From Paucimonas sp. (GTDB lineage Bacteria; Pseudomonadota; Gammaproteobacteria; Burkholderiales; Burkholderiaceae_D): 41,947 bases of DNA. Below the pieces are notes generated by a model. It searched no databases and was not told where the DNA came from. It was given only the letters and a program-made list of their open reading frames with translations. This document shows positions 15,457-25,373 of this stretch, one piece after another (the stretch's first letter is position 1; each line of letters starts with the position of its first letter). The position numbers and the translations under genes are program-made. The stretch lies in the NCBI GenBank assembly GCA_028292545.1, contig JAQGMC010000130.1, forward strand, positions 1 through 41,947, written 5' to 3'.

Positions 15457-16863
15457 GTGGCCATATTCGGTCTATTTGGCAGGAAAGACAGCAAGTCCGC
15501 GCCGCCCGCGGAAAAGAAAGCGACGACGTCGATGCGGGCCGTGCCTGAAATGCCGTCTGCCGCGCCGCCAGCCCAAAAGCAGAAACGGCGCGATCCGGCG
15601 GTCAGTAATGCCACGGCAAAAAAAATCGACGCCATTGAATCTGAAATGTCGTCCGAATTCCGGCATGAGCGTCCGCTTGGTGGTTCGACCCTGCCCGGCC
15701 CGCCGCCGGGCTTGAAAAGCCCGCCTGCCGGCGACAAGGCCGGCATGACTACCCACCGCGAATTTGAATCGACCTTGCCCAGCATCGGCATGAGCACGGA
15801 ATTCTTGCTCGGCCCCCTGGGCAAGGCGACCGATATTGAAATCGTTGGCACCGAAGCCGCCCAGGTGGTGGAAGAGGCCGCCATCCTGTACGCCAGCGAC
15901 CAGATCGCAATGGCTGAACAGGTGCTGCGTTCGGCCGTCGAAAGTGAAGCCCTCGGCGAGCTTGACGGCGATGGCGGGCTCCGGGCCTGGGCTATGTTGT
16001 TCGACCTGTACCAGCTTGGCGGACGCCAGGCTGAATTCGACGCACTCTCGATTGCCTACGCCAGCAAATTTGAAACCTCGCCACCCTCCTGGCGCGGGTC
16101 CGGCGAGTTTGGCGAACTGCTGCCGGTGCGCGACATGTTGCCGGCCAAATCAGCCGTTCCCTCGGTCGCCTTCGTTGGCAAACTCGATGGCAATATCGTG
16201 CGCCTGCTGGAGCGGGTGCAGAAACTCGGCGAAAGCAATGTCGCGCTGCGCCTGGAATTCACCCGCGTCAGCGACGTCGATCCGATCGGCTGCGGCCTGC
16301 TGTTGCGCATCCTGAAGCGCTTGCAAGCGACCAAGCATGAACTGGTGCTGGTTGGCGCGCGCGAACTGGGCGACAAGATCCGCGCCATTTTGAAAGTCGG
16401 CCGGCGCGATGAAACCGAGGCGCCCTGGCTGTTGCTGCTTGAATTGCTGCGCCTGTTGAATGCGGAGCAGGAATTCGAGGAAACCAGCATGGATTACTGC
16501 GTGACTTTCGAGGTTTCGCCGCCCGGGTTTGAAGCGCCGAACAACAAGGTCACCACCGCCGACGCCGGCGCCGAAACCCTGGCCGCCGAATCCTTCCCGA
16601 TGCCCGCCATGGTAACGGGCGCGACCGAACAACTGCTTGGCACCATCACCGCCTTTGCTTCCGCACATGATCCGGCGGTGCTGGATTGCAGTGGCTTGCG
16701 GCGCATCGATTTCAATGCAGCCGGCCAGCTCTTGTCCAGCCTGGCACCGATTGCAGCGGGCGGGCGCGTGATTGAATTCATCGGCGTCAACCACCTGGTT
16801 GCCGCCCTGTTCGACGTCATTGGCATCAAGGACTTTGCGCGCGTGGTCGTGCGCAAGGACTGA
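15457..16863 (+). CDS. Tandem STAS-domain protein upstream of hslV
   Basis: A 468-residue cytosolic protein. Residues 1-115 are polar and low in complexity. Residues 130-210 look helical and TPR-like (EEAAILYASDQIAMAEQVL). Two STAS-like domains follow, at about 235-345 (LEFTRVSDVDPIGCGLLLRI) and 385-468 (AVLDCSGLRRIDFNAAGQLL), both with the beta-strand/Asp/helix pattern of anti-sigma antagonists and MlaB. No phosphorylatable Ser/Thr can be assigned safely. GTG 15457 is preceded by ACAGGAACACC. It lies upstream of hslVU, but a 289-bp gap with its own promoter separates them. Function unknown. Confidence 0.8.
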   Translation: MAIFGLFGRKDSKSAPPAEKKATTSMRAVPEMPSAAPPAQKQKRRDPAVSNATAKKIDAIESEMSSEFRHERPLGGSTLPGPPPGLKSPPAGDKAGMTTHREFESTLPSIGMSTEFLLGPLGKATDIEIVGTEAAQVVEEAAILYASDQIAMAEQVLRSAVESEALGELDGDGGLRAWAMLFDLYQLGGRQAEFDALSIAYASKFETSPPSWRGSGEFGELLPVRDMLPAKSAVPSVAFVGKLDGNIVRLLERVQKLGESNVALRLEFTRVSDVDPIGCGLLLRILKRLQATKHELVLVGARELGDKIRAILKVGRRDETEAPWLLLLELLRLLNAEQEFEETSMDYCVTFEVSPPGFEAPNNKVTTADAGAETLAAESFPMPAMVTGATEQLLGTITAFASAHDPAVLDCSGLRRIDFNAAGQLLSSLAPIAAGGRVIEFIGVNHLVAALFDVIGIKDFARVVVRKD

Positions 16864-16942
16864 AGTCGCGAGGGCTCGTAGTCCAGCAGCAGTGCACTCG
16901 CCTTACGGCCGCAATGCGGCAACGATTCCCTTGCAGGCTGGT

Positions 16943-16998
16943 CCGCCGCACCCGCGGCGGTGAAGCCTGGTCGACGCCGGCGCAAACCGGCGCACGTC
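16943..16998. other. Two inverted repeats in the gap before hslV
   Basis: A perfect 7-bp stem CCGCCGC/GCGGCGG (16943-16949 with 16954-16960) is followed by a broken stem GACG-CCGG/CCGG-CGTC (16973-16998) and then TTTA. They may end transcription from the STAS gene, but there is no true T-run. The rest of the 289-bp gap shows only the hslV promoter. Confidence 0.35.
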
Positions 16999-17087
16999 TT
17001 TATCGTCCCCCCTCACCAGTCACGTCCGGCGCCCGGCTGGATCATGCTTGCAATGCCCGGGCGCGACCCCATCTCCTAGCCCTGCGC

Positions 17088-17116
17088 TTGGATGCACTTG
17101 TGCCCAATGCTATTCT
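17088..17116 (+). promoter_or_regulatory. Probable promoter of hslVU
   Basis: TTGGAT (17088-17093), a 17-nt spacer and TATTCT (17111-17116). The transcript would start about 30 nt before the hslV ATG. No clear heat-shock (sigma-32) pattern is visible, although hslVU is heat-induced in many bacteria. Confidence 0.5.
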
Positions 17117-17152
17117 GGCACGCCCGCAATCCGCGCCAACACAAGGGAAACA

Positions 17153-17698
17153 ATGGAACAATTTCACGGCACAACCATCCTGTCGGTGCGGCGCGGCAAT
17201 GAAGTCGCCCTCGGCGGCGATGGCCAGGTCACGCTTGGCAATACAGTCATGAAGGGAAGTGCGCGCAAGGTGCGCAAGCTTTACCAGGGCAAAGTTTTGG
17301 CGGGATTCGCTGGCGGCACCGCCGACGCATTCACCCTGATCGAACGTTTCGAAGGCAAGCTGGAAAAACACCAGGGCAACCTGATGCGCGCCTCGGTGGA
17401 ACTGGCCAAGGATTGGCGCACCGACCGCATGCTGCGCAGGCTGGAAGCCATGCTGCTGGTGGCAGATCGCGACGCCACCCTGATCATCACTGGCAATGGC
17501 GACGTGCTGGAACCCGAAGACGGCATTGGCGCGATCGGCTCCGGCGGCACCTTCGCGCAAGCGGCCGCCAAGGCGCTGCAGGAAAACACCGAGCTTGCGC
17601 CGCTTGCAATCGTCCAGAAGGCGCTCGCCATCGCTGGCCAATTGTGCATTTACACCAACCAGACGCACACCATCGAAACACTGGAAGACAAGCAATGA
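17153..17698 (+). CDS. hslV: ATP-dependent protease proteolytic subunit HslV
   Basis: The peptidase half of the HslVU (ClpYQ) protease. The 181 residues include a short propeptide MEQFHG before the catalytic Thr in TTILSVRR; Escherichia coli HslV carries only Met there, while this longer lead is common in Betaproteobacteria. [13 protein letters not shown] and [14 protein letters not shown] are family motifs. ATG 17153 follows AAGGGAAACA. It overlaps hslU as ATGA. Confidence 0.97.
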   Translation: MEQFHGTTILSVRRGNEVALGGDGQVTLGNTVMKGSARKVRKLYQGKVLAGFAGGTADAFTLIERFEGKLEKHQGNLMRASVELAKDWRTDRMLRRLEAMLLVADRDATLIITGNGDVLEPEDGIGAIGSGGTFAQAAAKALQENTELAPLAIVQKALAIAGQLCIYTNQTHTIETLEDKQ

Positions 17699-19032
17699 AC
17701 ATGACGCCGCAAGAGATCGTTGCCGAACTCGACAAGCATGTGGTTGGCCAGTCGCGCGCCAAGCGCGCCGTGGCGATTGCCTTGCGCAACCGTTGGCGCC
17801 GGCAGCAAGTGCAGGAACCGCTGCGCCATGAAATCACGCCCAAGAACATATTGATGATCGGGCCCACCGGCGTGGGCAAGACCGAGATCGCGCGCCGCCA
17901 GGCGCGGCTGGCGGATGCGCCCTTCATCAAGATCGAAGCCACCAAGTTCACCGAAGTCGGCTATGTCGGCCGCGACGTGGACACGATCGTGCGCGACCTG
18001 GTCGATATCGGCATCAAGCAAACGCGCGAGCAGGAAGTGCAGAAAGTGCGCGCGCGGGCGCAGGATGCCGCAGAAGACCGGGTGCTCGACATCCTGGTGC
18101 CGCCAGCACGCGACTTTGGCTTTGGCAGCAATCCTGCGCCAGAAAAGGAAGACAACAGCACGCGTCAGACTTTCCGCAAGCGCCTGCGCGAAGGTGCGCT
18201 CGACGACCGCGAAATCGAGATCGAAGTGGCAGAAGCCTCGCCGCAAATGGAAATCATGGCGCCGCCCGGCATGGAAGAAATGACGGAGCAGATCAAGTCG
18301 ATGTTTTCCGGCCTGGGTGCGGCGCGCAAGAAGCCGCGCAAGATGAAGATCCGCGACGCGATGAAAGTATTGCTGGACGAGGAAGCGGCGCGCATGGTCA
18401 ATGAAGAAGACTTGAAGCGCCGCGCCATCAGCGTGGTCGAGCAAAACGGCATCGTATTCCTGGACGAGATCGACAAGATCACCAACCGTTCTGAAAGCGG
18501 CAGTGGCGCCGATGTGTCGCGCGCCGGCGTGCAGCGCGACTTGCTGCCGCTGGTCGAAGGCACGACCGTCAATACCAAATACGGCATGGTGCGCACCGAC
18601 CATATCCTGTTCATTGCCTCGGGCGCTTTCCACCTGTCCAAGCCTTCGGACTTGATACCGGAATTGCAAGGGCGCTTCCCGATCCGGGTTGAGCTCGATT
18701 CGCTGTCAATTGCGGATTTTGAATGCATCCTGACCAGCACCGACGCTTGCCTGACGGCCCAATATGAAGCCTTGCTCGCGACTGAAGATGTGCGGCTTGC
18801 CTTCCAGCCCGATGGCATACGCCGGCTGGCTGAAATCGCTTTCTCGGTGAATGAAAAAACCGAGAACATCGGCGCGCGCCGGCTGTATACGGTGATGGAA
18901 AAGCTGCTCGAAGAAATCTCGTTTGAAGCCAGCACGCTGGGCGGGCGCGAAGTGGCCATCGATGCTGCTTATGTCGACAGCAAGCTGGGCGCACTGGCCG
19001 TGGACGACGACTTGTCGCGCTACGTGCTGTAA
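17695..19032 (+). CDS. hslU: ATP-dependent protease ATPase subunit HslU
   Basis: AAA+ unfoldase that feeds HslV. The 445 residues carry Walker A GPTGVGKT (56-63), the pore loop in GYVGRD, the I domain (about 110-240), Walker B VFLDEIDK and the arginine-finger region ([12 protein letters not shown]). The C-terminal SRYVL inserts into HslV. ATG 17695 overlaps the hslV stop; an internal ATG at 17701 is possible. RRQAR replaces the more usual RRLAK just after Walker A, a mild change. Confidence 0.97.
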   Translation: MNMTPQEIVAELDKHVVGQSRAKRAVAIALRNRWRRQQVQEPLRHEITPKNILMIGPTGVGKTEIARRQARLADAPFIKIEATKFTEVGYVGRDVDTIVRDLVDIGIKQTREQEVQKVRARAQDAAEDRVLDILVPPARDFGFGSNPAPEKEDNSTRQTFRKRLREGALDDREIEIEVAEASPQMEIMAPPGMEEMTEQIKSMFSGLGAARKKPRKMKIRDAMKVLLDEEAARMVNEEDLKRRAISVVEQNGIVFLDEIDKITNRSESGSGADVSRAGVQRDLLPLVEGTTVNTKYGMVRTDHILFIASGAFHLSKPSDLIPELQGRFPIRVELDSLSIADFECILTSTDACLTAQYEALLATEDVRLAFQPDGIRRLAEIAFSVNEKTENIGARRLYTVMEKLLEEISFEASTLGGREVAIDAAYVDSKLGALAVDDDLSRYVL

Positions 19033-19077
19033 GCCGCAGCAAGCAGTAGCGCAAACGCCGAACCGGAGCAAAGCCGC

Positions 19078-19269
19078 ATGTCAGGCAAGTCACGCACCCG
19101 GCTGAAGAAACAGTCGATCGCGCAGGGCCGTGGCCTGGCCCTGCCGCCGCGCAACCTGGTGGCGGTTGCGGCGCGCCAGCGCGTGGCTGGCGCACACGTC
19201 AAGAGCGTGTCGGCGCAGCGCCAGCGCCACAAGCGGGCGCTGGCCAAACTGGTGCGCGAGGAAAGCTGA
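19078..19269 (+). CDS. Small very basic protein, unknown function
   Basis: A 63-residue ORF starting at ATG 19078 behind GGAGCAAAGCCGC. It is rich in Arg and Lys (SGKSRTRLKKQS, QRQRHKRALAKL), with no hydrophobic segment or cysteine. It follows hslU by 45 nt in the same direction and is convergent with gspC. Its composition suggests nucleic-acid or ribosome binding, but I recognise no family. It could also be a chance ORF in GC-rich DNA. Confidence 0.5.
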   Translation: MSGKSRTRLKKQSIAQGRGLALPPRNLVAVAARQRVAGAHVKSVSAQRQRHKRALAKLVREES

Positions 19270-19301
19270 TGTGAGTGAAGCGCTGCAGCGCGCAGCGCGG
19301 C

Positions 19302-20399
19302 TTACTGCGTGGCCGCGGGTTGTGCCGGGTTGGTAACTGGCGCAGTCGTACTGCCGGCGGCGCCCGCAGCTGTCGTGCCGGCAGTTGACGTGCCGCTCGG
19401 CGTGCTGCCGGTCGCGGTAGTGCCGGTCGCGGTAGTGCCGGTCGCTGCATTGCCGGTCGCGGCAACGCCGCCAGCACCGGTGCCCACGCCAGCTTGCGCA
19501 GCACCCGGGATGCCAGCAGCGGTCGTACCGCTTGCTGTCGCTCCACCTGCCGTGGTGCCGGTGCCGGGTACCACTGCCTGCCCGGCGACACTTGCAGGCG
19601 CGCCCGGCGTCGCCCCTGCTGCTGGCACGCTGCCCGCGGCGGGAACGCTGCGCATCGTCGGCGGACTGTTCACGATGATCGGGGGCTGCGCGGGCGCGCT
19701 CACGCCCTGGCCGCTGCCCGCCATGCCGGCCGTGCCGCTCGCGCCTGAATTGACGGGCACTGGCATTCCCGGCGGCACTTGCTGGTTGGCTGGCGACACC
19801 GCGCCTGGCACAGTCGCGGCTGCTGCTGCCGAACCTGCAGTGGGGGCAGCCGTCGGTATCGATGGCATCGTGCGTGGCGGCGGGGTAGCAGAGCCGGCGA
19901 AGCCGCCGGACGCCGACGCGCCCGTGGCTTGCGAGCGGACTGGCGACTCGGTCCCTGCCGCGCTGCCACCCTTCAATTCAGCCGGCAATTCCACCCGGCG
20001 TGCCGTTCCATTTTCAGACAGGACCACATAACCCGGATGCACTTCCTTGACCGTGACGCCAGGCGCAATTTCCCGGCTGGCGCGGTAAGCCTGGGCCGGC
20101 TTGCCATCGGAAGCCAGGATCACGACACTGTCGGCCAAGCTCGATGCGAGCACCAGGCCTTTCAATTGGTAATTACTGGCATTCGCAACGGCCCCGCCCT
20201 TGCCGCCAAACAGTGAGGCGGCTGCCTCTGTTTTCGGCGCGCTGGCCTGGGCCAGGGGTGGCGCCGCAACCGGGCGCGCCGCCGGCTTGAACAGCTGCAT
20301 GAACCAGTAAGCGGCCGAAGCGCACAGCACCGCAAACAATAACAAGCCCAGCAGCGCTGGCCAGCGTTTTTCCCTGCTCGTGTTCATGGTTGTCGCCAT
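19302..20399 (-). CDS. gspC: Type II secretion protein GspC with low-complexity C-terminal tail
   Basis: GspC links the inner-membrane platform to the secretin. The 365 residues have one membrane segment (about 14-36) and the periplasmic homology region (about 60-143: LFGG, YQLKGLVLASS, GYVVLSENG, RRVELP) that contacts GspD. In place of the usual PDZ or coiled-coil end there is a tail of about 220 residues of Ala, Gly, Thr, Pro and Ser, including four 15-bp DNA repeats. Start ATG 20399 overlaps the gspF stop (TGATG). It is the last gene of the gsp run. Confidence 0.88.
   Translation of the reverse strand: MATTMNTSREKRWPALLGLLLFAVLCASAAYWFMQLFKPAARPVAAPPLAQASAPKTEAAASLFGGKGGAVANASNYQLKGLVLASSLADSVVILASDGKPAQAYRASREIAPGVTVKEVHPGYVVLSENGTARRVELPAELKGGSAAGTESPVRSQATGASASGGFAGSATPPPRTMPSIPTAAPTAGSAAAAATVPGAVSPANQQVPPGMPVPVNSGASGTAGMAGSGQGVSAPAQPPIIVNSPPTMRSVPAAGSVPAAGATPGAPASVAGQAVVPGTGTTAGGATASGTTAAGIPGAAQAGVGTGAGGVAATGNAATGTTATGTTATGSTPSGTSTAGTTAAGAAGSTTAPVTNPAQPAATQ
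19406..19465. repeat. Four tandem 15-bp repeats in the gspC tail
   Basis: Unit tgccggtcgcggtag at 19406 and 19421 (exact), then 19436 and 19451 with changes. On the coding strand it gives a repeated Ala-Thr-Gly-Thr-Thr block. The unit is in frame, so copy number changes would keep the gene open. Confidence 0.85.
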
Positions 20400-21619
20400 C
20401 AGCGCACCAGTTGGTTGATTTCAATAATCGGCATCAGCACCGCCAGCTCGATCAGCAGCACGACCACACCCATCACCAGGATCAGCAGCGGCTCAAGCAA
20501 GCCGGCAATGGTCATGGCGCGCCGTTCCAGGTCTTGCTCCTGTGCGCTGGAGGCGCGTTCCAGCATGGCTGGCAGCGTGCCGGTCACTTCGCCAGCGCGA
20601 ATCATATGGATCAACATCGGCGGGAAGTGCTTGTGCGCCGACAGCGCGCGCGCCAGGCCCACGCCTTCGCGCACGCTGTTGGTCGCATCTTCCACCTGTT
20701 CGCGCATGGCGACATTGTTGAGTGTGTCGCGGCTGGTTTGCAGCGCGCGCAGTATGGGCACGCCAGAACCGGTGGTGATGGCCAGCGTGCTGGCAAAGCG
20801 CGCCGTGTTCAGGCTGCGCTCGAATTTGCCATACAAGGGTGCAGTCAGCAGCCAGCGGTGCCAGCGCATGCGGATATCCGGGTTGCGCAAGGCGGCGCGC
20901 CACATGAAGGCCAGTCCAACGACCACAATCAGCACAATCCAGCCATAGTCGCGCACGAAATCCGAAATCGCCAGCATTACCACCGTCAAGAACGGCAGCT
21001 GCTGCTTGGTGTTGGCGAACACCGAAACGATTTGCGGCACCACATAGGCCAGCAGGAAAATCACGATTGCAAAAGCAACGATGGTGACGATGGCGGGATA
21101 GGTGAAAGCCAGGCGCACCTTGGCCACCAGCGCATTGCGCCTTTCAATGTAATCGGCCAGGCGCGACAGCACACGCGCCAACTGGCCGATCTGCTCGCCG
21201 GATGCGACCAGCGCGCGATAAATATCGGCAAAGTCGCGCGGGTGGCGCGATAGCGCATCCGATAGCGAGGAGCCACCCATCACTTCGGAACGGATCGAGG
21301 CCACCAGGTCGCGCACATAGGGCCGTTCAGCTTGTTCGAGCAAGGCGGAAAACGCTTGCTCCAGCGGCAGGCTGGCTTCGAGCAGGCTGGCAAGCTGGCG
21401 TGTGAACAGCGACAGTTCATTGGTCGACAACTTGTCGCCAAAGCCGCGCGCGCGCACCTTGCCGCTTGAATCGACCTGGTCGCTGATGGTGTCGACCGCC
21501 AGCGGCACCAGGCCCTGGCCGCGCAAGTCGGTGCGGGCGGCGCGGGCATTGTCGGCATTGACCACGCCTTTCTTTGTGAGGCCGGCGGCGTCGATGGCTT
21601 CGTAGCGGAATGCGGGCAT
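20399..21619 (-). CDS. gspF: Type II secretion inner-membrane platform protein GspF
   Basis: A 406-residue polytopic protein of the T2SF/PilC family that couples the ATPase to pseudopilus growth. The start MPAFRYEAIDAAG is diagnostic. The two homologous cytoplasmic domains (about 70-165 and 275-370) are each followed by hydrophobic segments, with the last at the C-terminus. It is 9 bp downstream of gspE and overlaps gspC. Confidence 0.96.
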   Translation of the reverse strand: MPAFRYEAIDAAGLTKKGVVNADNARAARTDLRGQGLVPLAVDTISDQVDSSGKVRARGFGDKLSTNELSLFTRQLASLLEASLPLEQAFSALLEQAERPYVRDLVASIRSEVMGGSSLSDALSRHPRDFADIYRALVASGEQIGQLARVLSRLADYIERRNALVAKVRLAFTYPAIVTIVAFAIVIFLLAYVVPQIVSVFANTKQQLPFLTVVMLAISDFVRDYGWIVLIVVVGLAFMWRAALRNPDIRMRWHRWLLTAPLYGKFERSLNTARFASTLAITTGSGVPILRALQTSRDTLNNVAMREQVEDATNSVREGVGLARALSAHKHFPPMLIHMIRAGEVTGTLPAMLERASSAQEQDLERRAMTIAGLLEPLLILVMGVVVLLIELAVLMPIIEINQLVR

Positions 21620-21628
21620 CGTGCTGCC

Positions 21629-23065
21629 TTATTCCTTGGCCACGCGCAACAGCTCGGCCTGTGACGTGGTGCCATCGGCAAGCCAGCGTTCGCCATCCTC
21701 GCGCATGGTGCGCATGCCATCGCGTTGGGCAGTGGCGCGGATGTCGGCTTCGGAAGCGCGGTCGTGGATCTGGGCCCGGATCTGGTCAGTCGTCTGCAGC
21801 AACTCATAAATGCCGACCCGGCCCTGGTAACCGGTCTGGCCGCATTGCTCACAGCCCACCGGATGCCAGCCAAGGTTGTCCTGGCGGCGGCAGGCCGGGC
21901 ACAGCTTGCGCACCAGGCGCTGCGCCACCACGCCCAGGAGCGAAGACGACAACAGGAAGGGTTCGATACCCATGTCCAGCAAGCGCGTGACAGCGGCGGC
22001 GGAATCATTGGTGTGCAAAGTGGCCAGAACCAGGTGGCCGGTGAGTGAAGCCTGGACCGCGATCTGCGCGGTTTCCAGGTCGCGGATCTCGCCGATCATG
22101 ATCACGTCCGGGTCCTGGCGCAGGATGGCGCGCAAGGCTTTTGCAAACGTCATGTCGATGCGGGCGTTAACCTGGGTCTGGCCGATGCCGGCCAGTTCGT
22201 ATTCGATCGGGTCTTCCACCGTCAGGATATTGGTCGTGCTGGAATTCAGGCGCGACATCGCTGCATACAGCGTGGTGGTCTTGCCGGAGCCGGTCGGCCC
22301 CGTCACCAGCACAATGCCGTGCGGCTGGGCAATCAAATGGTCGAAGGTGGCCAGGCCCTCGGGCGACATGCCCAGGTGCTGCAGGTCGAGCCGGCCGGCT
22401 TCCTTGTCCAGCAAACGCAGCACGGCGCGTTCGCCATGGCCGGTGGGCAGCGTGGAGACGCGCACGTCGACCGGCTTGCCGCCCACGCGCAAGGTGATGC
22501 GGCCATCCTGCGGCAGGCGCTTTTCTGCGATGTCGAGCTGGGCCATGATCTTGATGCGCGAAATCAGCGAGGCATGAATGCCTTTTTTCGGGCGCACGAT
22601 GTCGCGCAGCGTGCCGTCAATCCGGAACCGCACTACCGATATCTGCTCGAAGGGCTCGATGTGAATGTCGGAGGCGCCTTCGCGCAAGGCTTGAGTCAGG
22701 AGCGCATTGATCATGCGGATCACGGGCGCATCGTCGGCGGATTCCAGCAAATCCTCGATGGCCGGCATGTCCAGCATCAGCTTGTTCAGGTCGAGGTCGG
22801 ATTCATATTCATCTATCACCTGGGCGGCGTCGCCGCCGGAAGAAGCATAGGCGCGCGCAATCGCAGCCTCGACTTCCGCGGCTGTGGAGGGATGCAGCTT
22901 GATGCGGCCAAAGCGGCGGCTGACTTCGGCGATCGCATGCGGCGGCGTCGCGTCGGACACCATCACGTCGACCACGCCCTTGCCCGGCGCGCGATGCGCA
23001 AGCACCGCGTGGTTGCGTGCCCAGGAATAGGGCAGCAGGCGTTCGTCAGCAAGTACAGAGCTCAT
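21629..23065 (-). CDS. gspE: Type II secretion ATPase GspE
   Basis: The cytosolic motor of the secretion system, 478 residues. It has an N1E-type domain (1-75), Walker A GPTGSGKT (256-263), Asp and His boxes ([20 protein letters not shown]) and a four-cysteine zinc module (CPAC then CEQCG). It lies between gspD (18 bp upstream) and gspF (9 bp downstream). The cysteine module separates it from PilT-type motors. Confidence 0.97.
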   Translation of the reverse strand: MSSVLADERLLPYSWARNHAVLAHRAPGKGVVDVMVSDATPPHAIAEVSRRFGRIKLHPSTAAEVEAAIARAYASSGGDAAQVIDEYESDLDLNKLMLDMPAIEDLLESADDAPVIRMINALLTQALREGASDIHIEPFEQISVVRFRIDGTLRDIVRPKKGIHASLISRIKIMAQLDIAEKRLPQDGRITLRVGGKPVDVRVSTLPTGHGERAVLRLLDKEAGRLDLQHLGMSPEGLATFDHLIAQPHGIVLVTGPTGSGKTTTLYAAMSRLNSSTTNILTVEDPIEYELAGIGQTQVNARIDMTFAKALRAILRQDPDVIMIGEIRDLETAQIAVQASLTGHLVLATLHTNDSAAAVTRLLDMGIEPFLLSSSLLGVVAQRLVRKLCPACRRQDNLGWHPVGCEQCGQTGYQGRVGIYELLQTTDQIRAQIHDRASEADIRATAQRDGMRTMREDGERWLADGTTSQAELLRVAKE

Positions 23066-23083
23066 GGCAGGATGGGTTTTCGG

Positions 23084-25366
23084 TTAATTTGTCGGTTGGT
23101 TCTGGTTGCGCAGGTTGATCACGGGCTCGCGCGATGCAGGAACCGGTCCGGCAGGCGCTGCGCCAGCCGGGGCCGGCGCCGATGATGCGGGTGGCAACAC
23201 TGCGGATTCCGGCGGCACGCTCATCACGCCACCGCCTTCTATACGACCGTTTTCCATCGGTGGAAGTTGCGGCGCGCCGAGTTCCGGCAGGATCCAGGAC
23301 GGCTTTGGCTGGGCCACGTACTGGGCTTCGCGGATGAAGTTATAGCGGTCGCCGGCAACATTGACGCTTTGTTCATTCGAGCGCACCACGATCGGCCGCA
23401 GGAAGACCATCAGGTTGGTCTTGACCCGGCTGCGGCGCTGGAACTTGAACAGGTTGCCCACCACGGGCACGTCACCCAGTCCCGGCACCTTTTCCACGCC
23501 ACCCTGCGTGTTGTCGTCCATCAGCCCGCCCAGCACGATGATCTGGCCATCGTCGACCAGGACATTGGTGTCGATCGAGCGCTTGCTGGTGATCAGGCCG
23601 GCGGAATTGGTGGTGTCCTGGATGGCAGACGTTTCCTGGTAGATGGCCATGCGCACCGTGCCGCCCTCGGAAATCTGCGGCCGCACGCGCAGCGACAAGC
23701 CGATGTCGCGCCGTTCCACAGTCTGGAAGGGATTGACGCCGGCCGCGCCGCCCGAGGCTGCCGTGGTGTACTGGCCGGTGATGAAGGGCACGTTCTGGCC
23801 AACGATGATGCGCGCTTCTTCATTGTCCAGCGTTACCAGGTTGGGCATGGACAGGATGTTGGCGTCGGAATCGGTTTCCAGCGCGCGCGCGATCGCGCCC
23901 AGCGTCAGCTGGCCGGCAACCTGGCGGAAGATGCCCAGGTTCAGGCCATTGCCGGGCGCGCCTGCGGCCGTGCCGGTGGCGCGGGCCACGGTCTGCGTAA
24001 TCAGGTTGTTGCCGCCGGCGGAAAAGCCGGTGATGGAGCCGACCCGGAAGCGACTGGTGGAGTCGCCCGACAAGCCGGCCCACTGCACGCCGAATTCGGC
24101 CGCGCGGTTGGATGACACTTCGACAATCAGCGATTCGACATACACCTGGGCCCGGCGCGCATCGAGCTTGTCGATGACGGCACGCAGGTTGCGGTAGACC
24201 GCTTCATTGGCGGTGATGATCAGCGTGTTGGTGGCGGCATCGGCCTGGATGAAGCCGGCCGGGCCGCCGGTTGGCAGCGGACCCTGCTGCGGCGCCGGCG
24301 ACGAGGGCGGCGCACCCAGTCCAGCCACGGTGCCGGCCGGCGTCGTGGTCTGGCCAGTGGCAGACGGCGTCACGGTGCTGGCGCCGGGCGTGGTGGTGCC
24401 GGGCGTGCCTTGCAACTGGCCAGCCAGGCTGGCGTCGGAGGCGACCACGGCGCGCAGCGTCTGCGCCAGCCGGGTGGCTTCCGCATTGCGCAAGTGCACC
24501 ACATGCACATTGCCCATCGATGCAGTCGGCACGTCAAGCTTGGCGATCAGCGACTTGGCCAGGTTGAGCCGCGCTTCCGAAGGCGCGCGGATGATGACGG
24601 AATTGGTGCGCGGCTCGGACAGCACGCCGATGCGGCCGGCTTCACCGCCGGGGCCGGCCGGACCCGGCTCAAGCAGGCGGTTCAGCGTGATTGCCATGTC
24701 GGTGGCGATCGCATGCTTGATGGGCACCACTTCCAGGTCTGACGCGGCCGGATTGTCGAGCGCGGCAATGATGCGGCCGATGCGGCGCAGGTTGTCCGCA
24801 TAATCGGTCACCACCAGGCTGTTGGTGCCGGCATTGGCATTGATGGTGTTGTTGGGCGAAATCAGCGGGCGCAACACGGGCACCATGTTGACGGCGTTTT
24901 CATAGTTCAGCCGGAACACCTGGGTCGCGATCTGGTCGCCGCGCAGGTTGCCCTGCACCGGGCCGGCCTGCAGTTTTGCATCCGCCTCGGGCACGACCTT
25001 GTAGATGCCGTTGGCATTGACCACGGCATAGCCCTGCAGGCGCAAGGCCTGTGTCAGCAGCTGGAAGGCCTGGGCCTTGCTGACCGGCTTTTCCGACACC
25101 AGGTTGATCGTGCCCTTGACGCGTGGATCGACAATGAAAGTATTGCCGGTCAGGTGGCCGACCGCCTTGACCACCGATTCAATGTCGGCGCCCACGAAAT
25201 TAAGCGTCGCATTACTGCCAGTGGGCTGCACCTGGGCCACGGCCAGCGGTCCCTGGGCCGTGATGAAACAGGCCAGCAGCGCATGCACAACTTGCCGCCG
25301 CCAGCCAGTGCTGAAAGACCGGTTGCCCTTGGTGTCGAGAGTGAGGTTGCTGTCGTTGTTTTTCAT
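23084..25366 (-). CDS. gspD: Type II secretion secretin GspD
   Basis: Outer-membrane secretin of 760 residues. A long signal peptide ends near residue 44 (LAVAQ). The N0 domain (TLNFVGADIESVVKAVGHLTG) and N1-N3 follow, with an Ala/Thr/Pro/Gly-rich insert in N3 (about 320-370). The secretin core ends near VFLRPIVV and is followed by an S-domain-like and Pro-rich end. ATG 25366 lies 7 nt after the gspN stop; the frame is open a little further upstream, without a better start. No pilotin gene is nearby and the N-terminus lacks a lipobox. Confidence 0.96.
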   Translation of the reverse strand: MKNNDSNLTLDTKGNRSFSTGWRRQVVHALLACFITAQGPLAVAQVQPTGSNATLNFVGADIESVVKAVGHLTGNTFIVDPRVKGTINLVSEKPVSKAQAFQLLTQALRLQGYAVVNANGIYKVVPEADAKLQAGPVQGNLRGDQIATQVFRLNYENAVNMVPVLRPLISPNNTINANAGTNSLVVTDYADNLRRIGRIIAALDNPAASDLEVVPIKHAIATDMAITLNRLLEPGPAGPGGEAGRIGVLSEPRTNSVIIRAPSEARLNLAKSLIAKLDVPTASMGNVHVVHLRNAEATRLAQTLRAVVASDASLAGQLQGTPGTTTPGASTVTPSATGQTTTPAGTVAGLGAPPSSPAPQQGPLPTGGPAGFIQADAATNTLIITANEAVYRNLRAVIDKLDARRAQVYVESLIVEVSSNRAAEFGVQWAGLSGDSTSRFRVGSITGFSAGGNNLITQTVARATGTAAGAPGNGLNLGIFRQVAGQLTLGAIARALETDSDANILSMPNLVTLDNEEARIIVGQNVPFITGQYTTAASGGAAGVNPFQTVERRDIGLSLRVRPQISEGGTVRMAIYQETSAIQDTTNSAGLITSKRSIDTNVLVDDGQIIVLGGLMDDNTQGGVEKVPGLGDVPVVGNLFKFQRRSRVKTNLMVFLRPIVVRSNEQSVNVAGDRYNFIREAQYVAQPKPSWILPELGAPQLPPMENGRIEGGGVMSVPPESAVLPPASSAPAPAGAAPAGPVPASREPVINLRNQNQPTN

Positions 25367-25373
25367 TTTTTGA

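Noticed and set aside
19280-19298. GCGCTGC/GCAGCGC hairpin between hslU and gspC as a terminator
   Set aside because: No T-run on either strand and part of it is GC-rich repeat; evidence is too weak.
19406-19465. CRISPR-like array
   Set aside because: Units are 15 bp, in frame and without spacers; it is a coding minisatellite.
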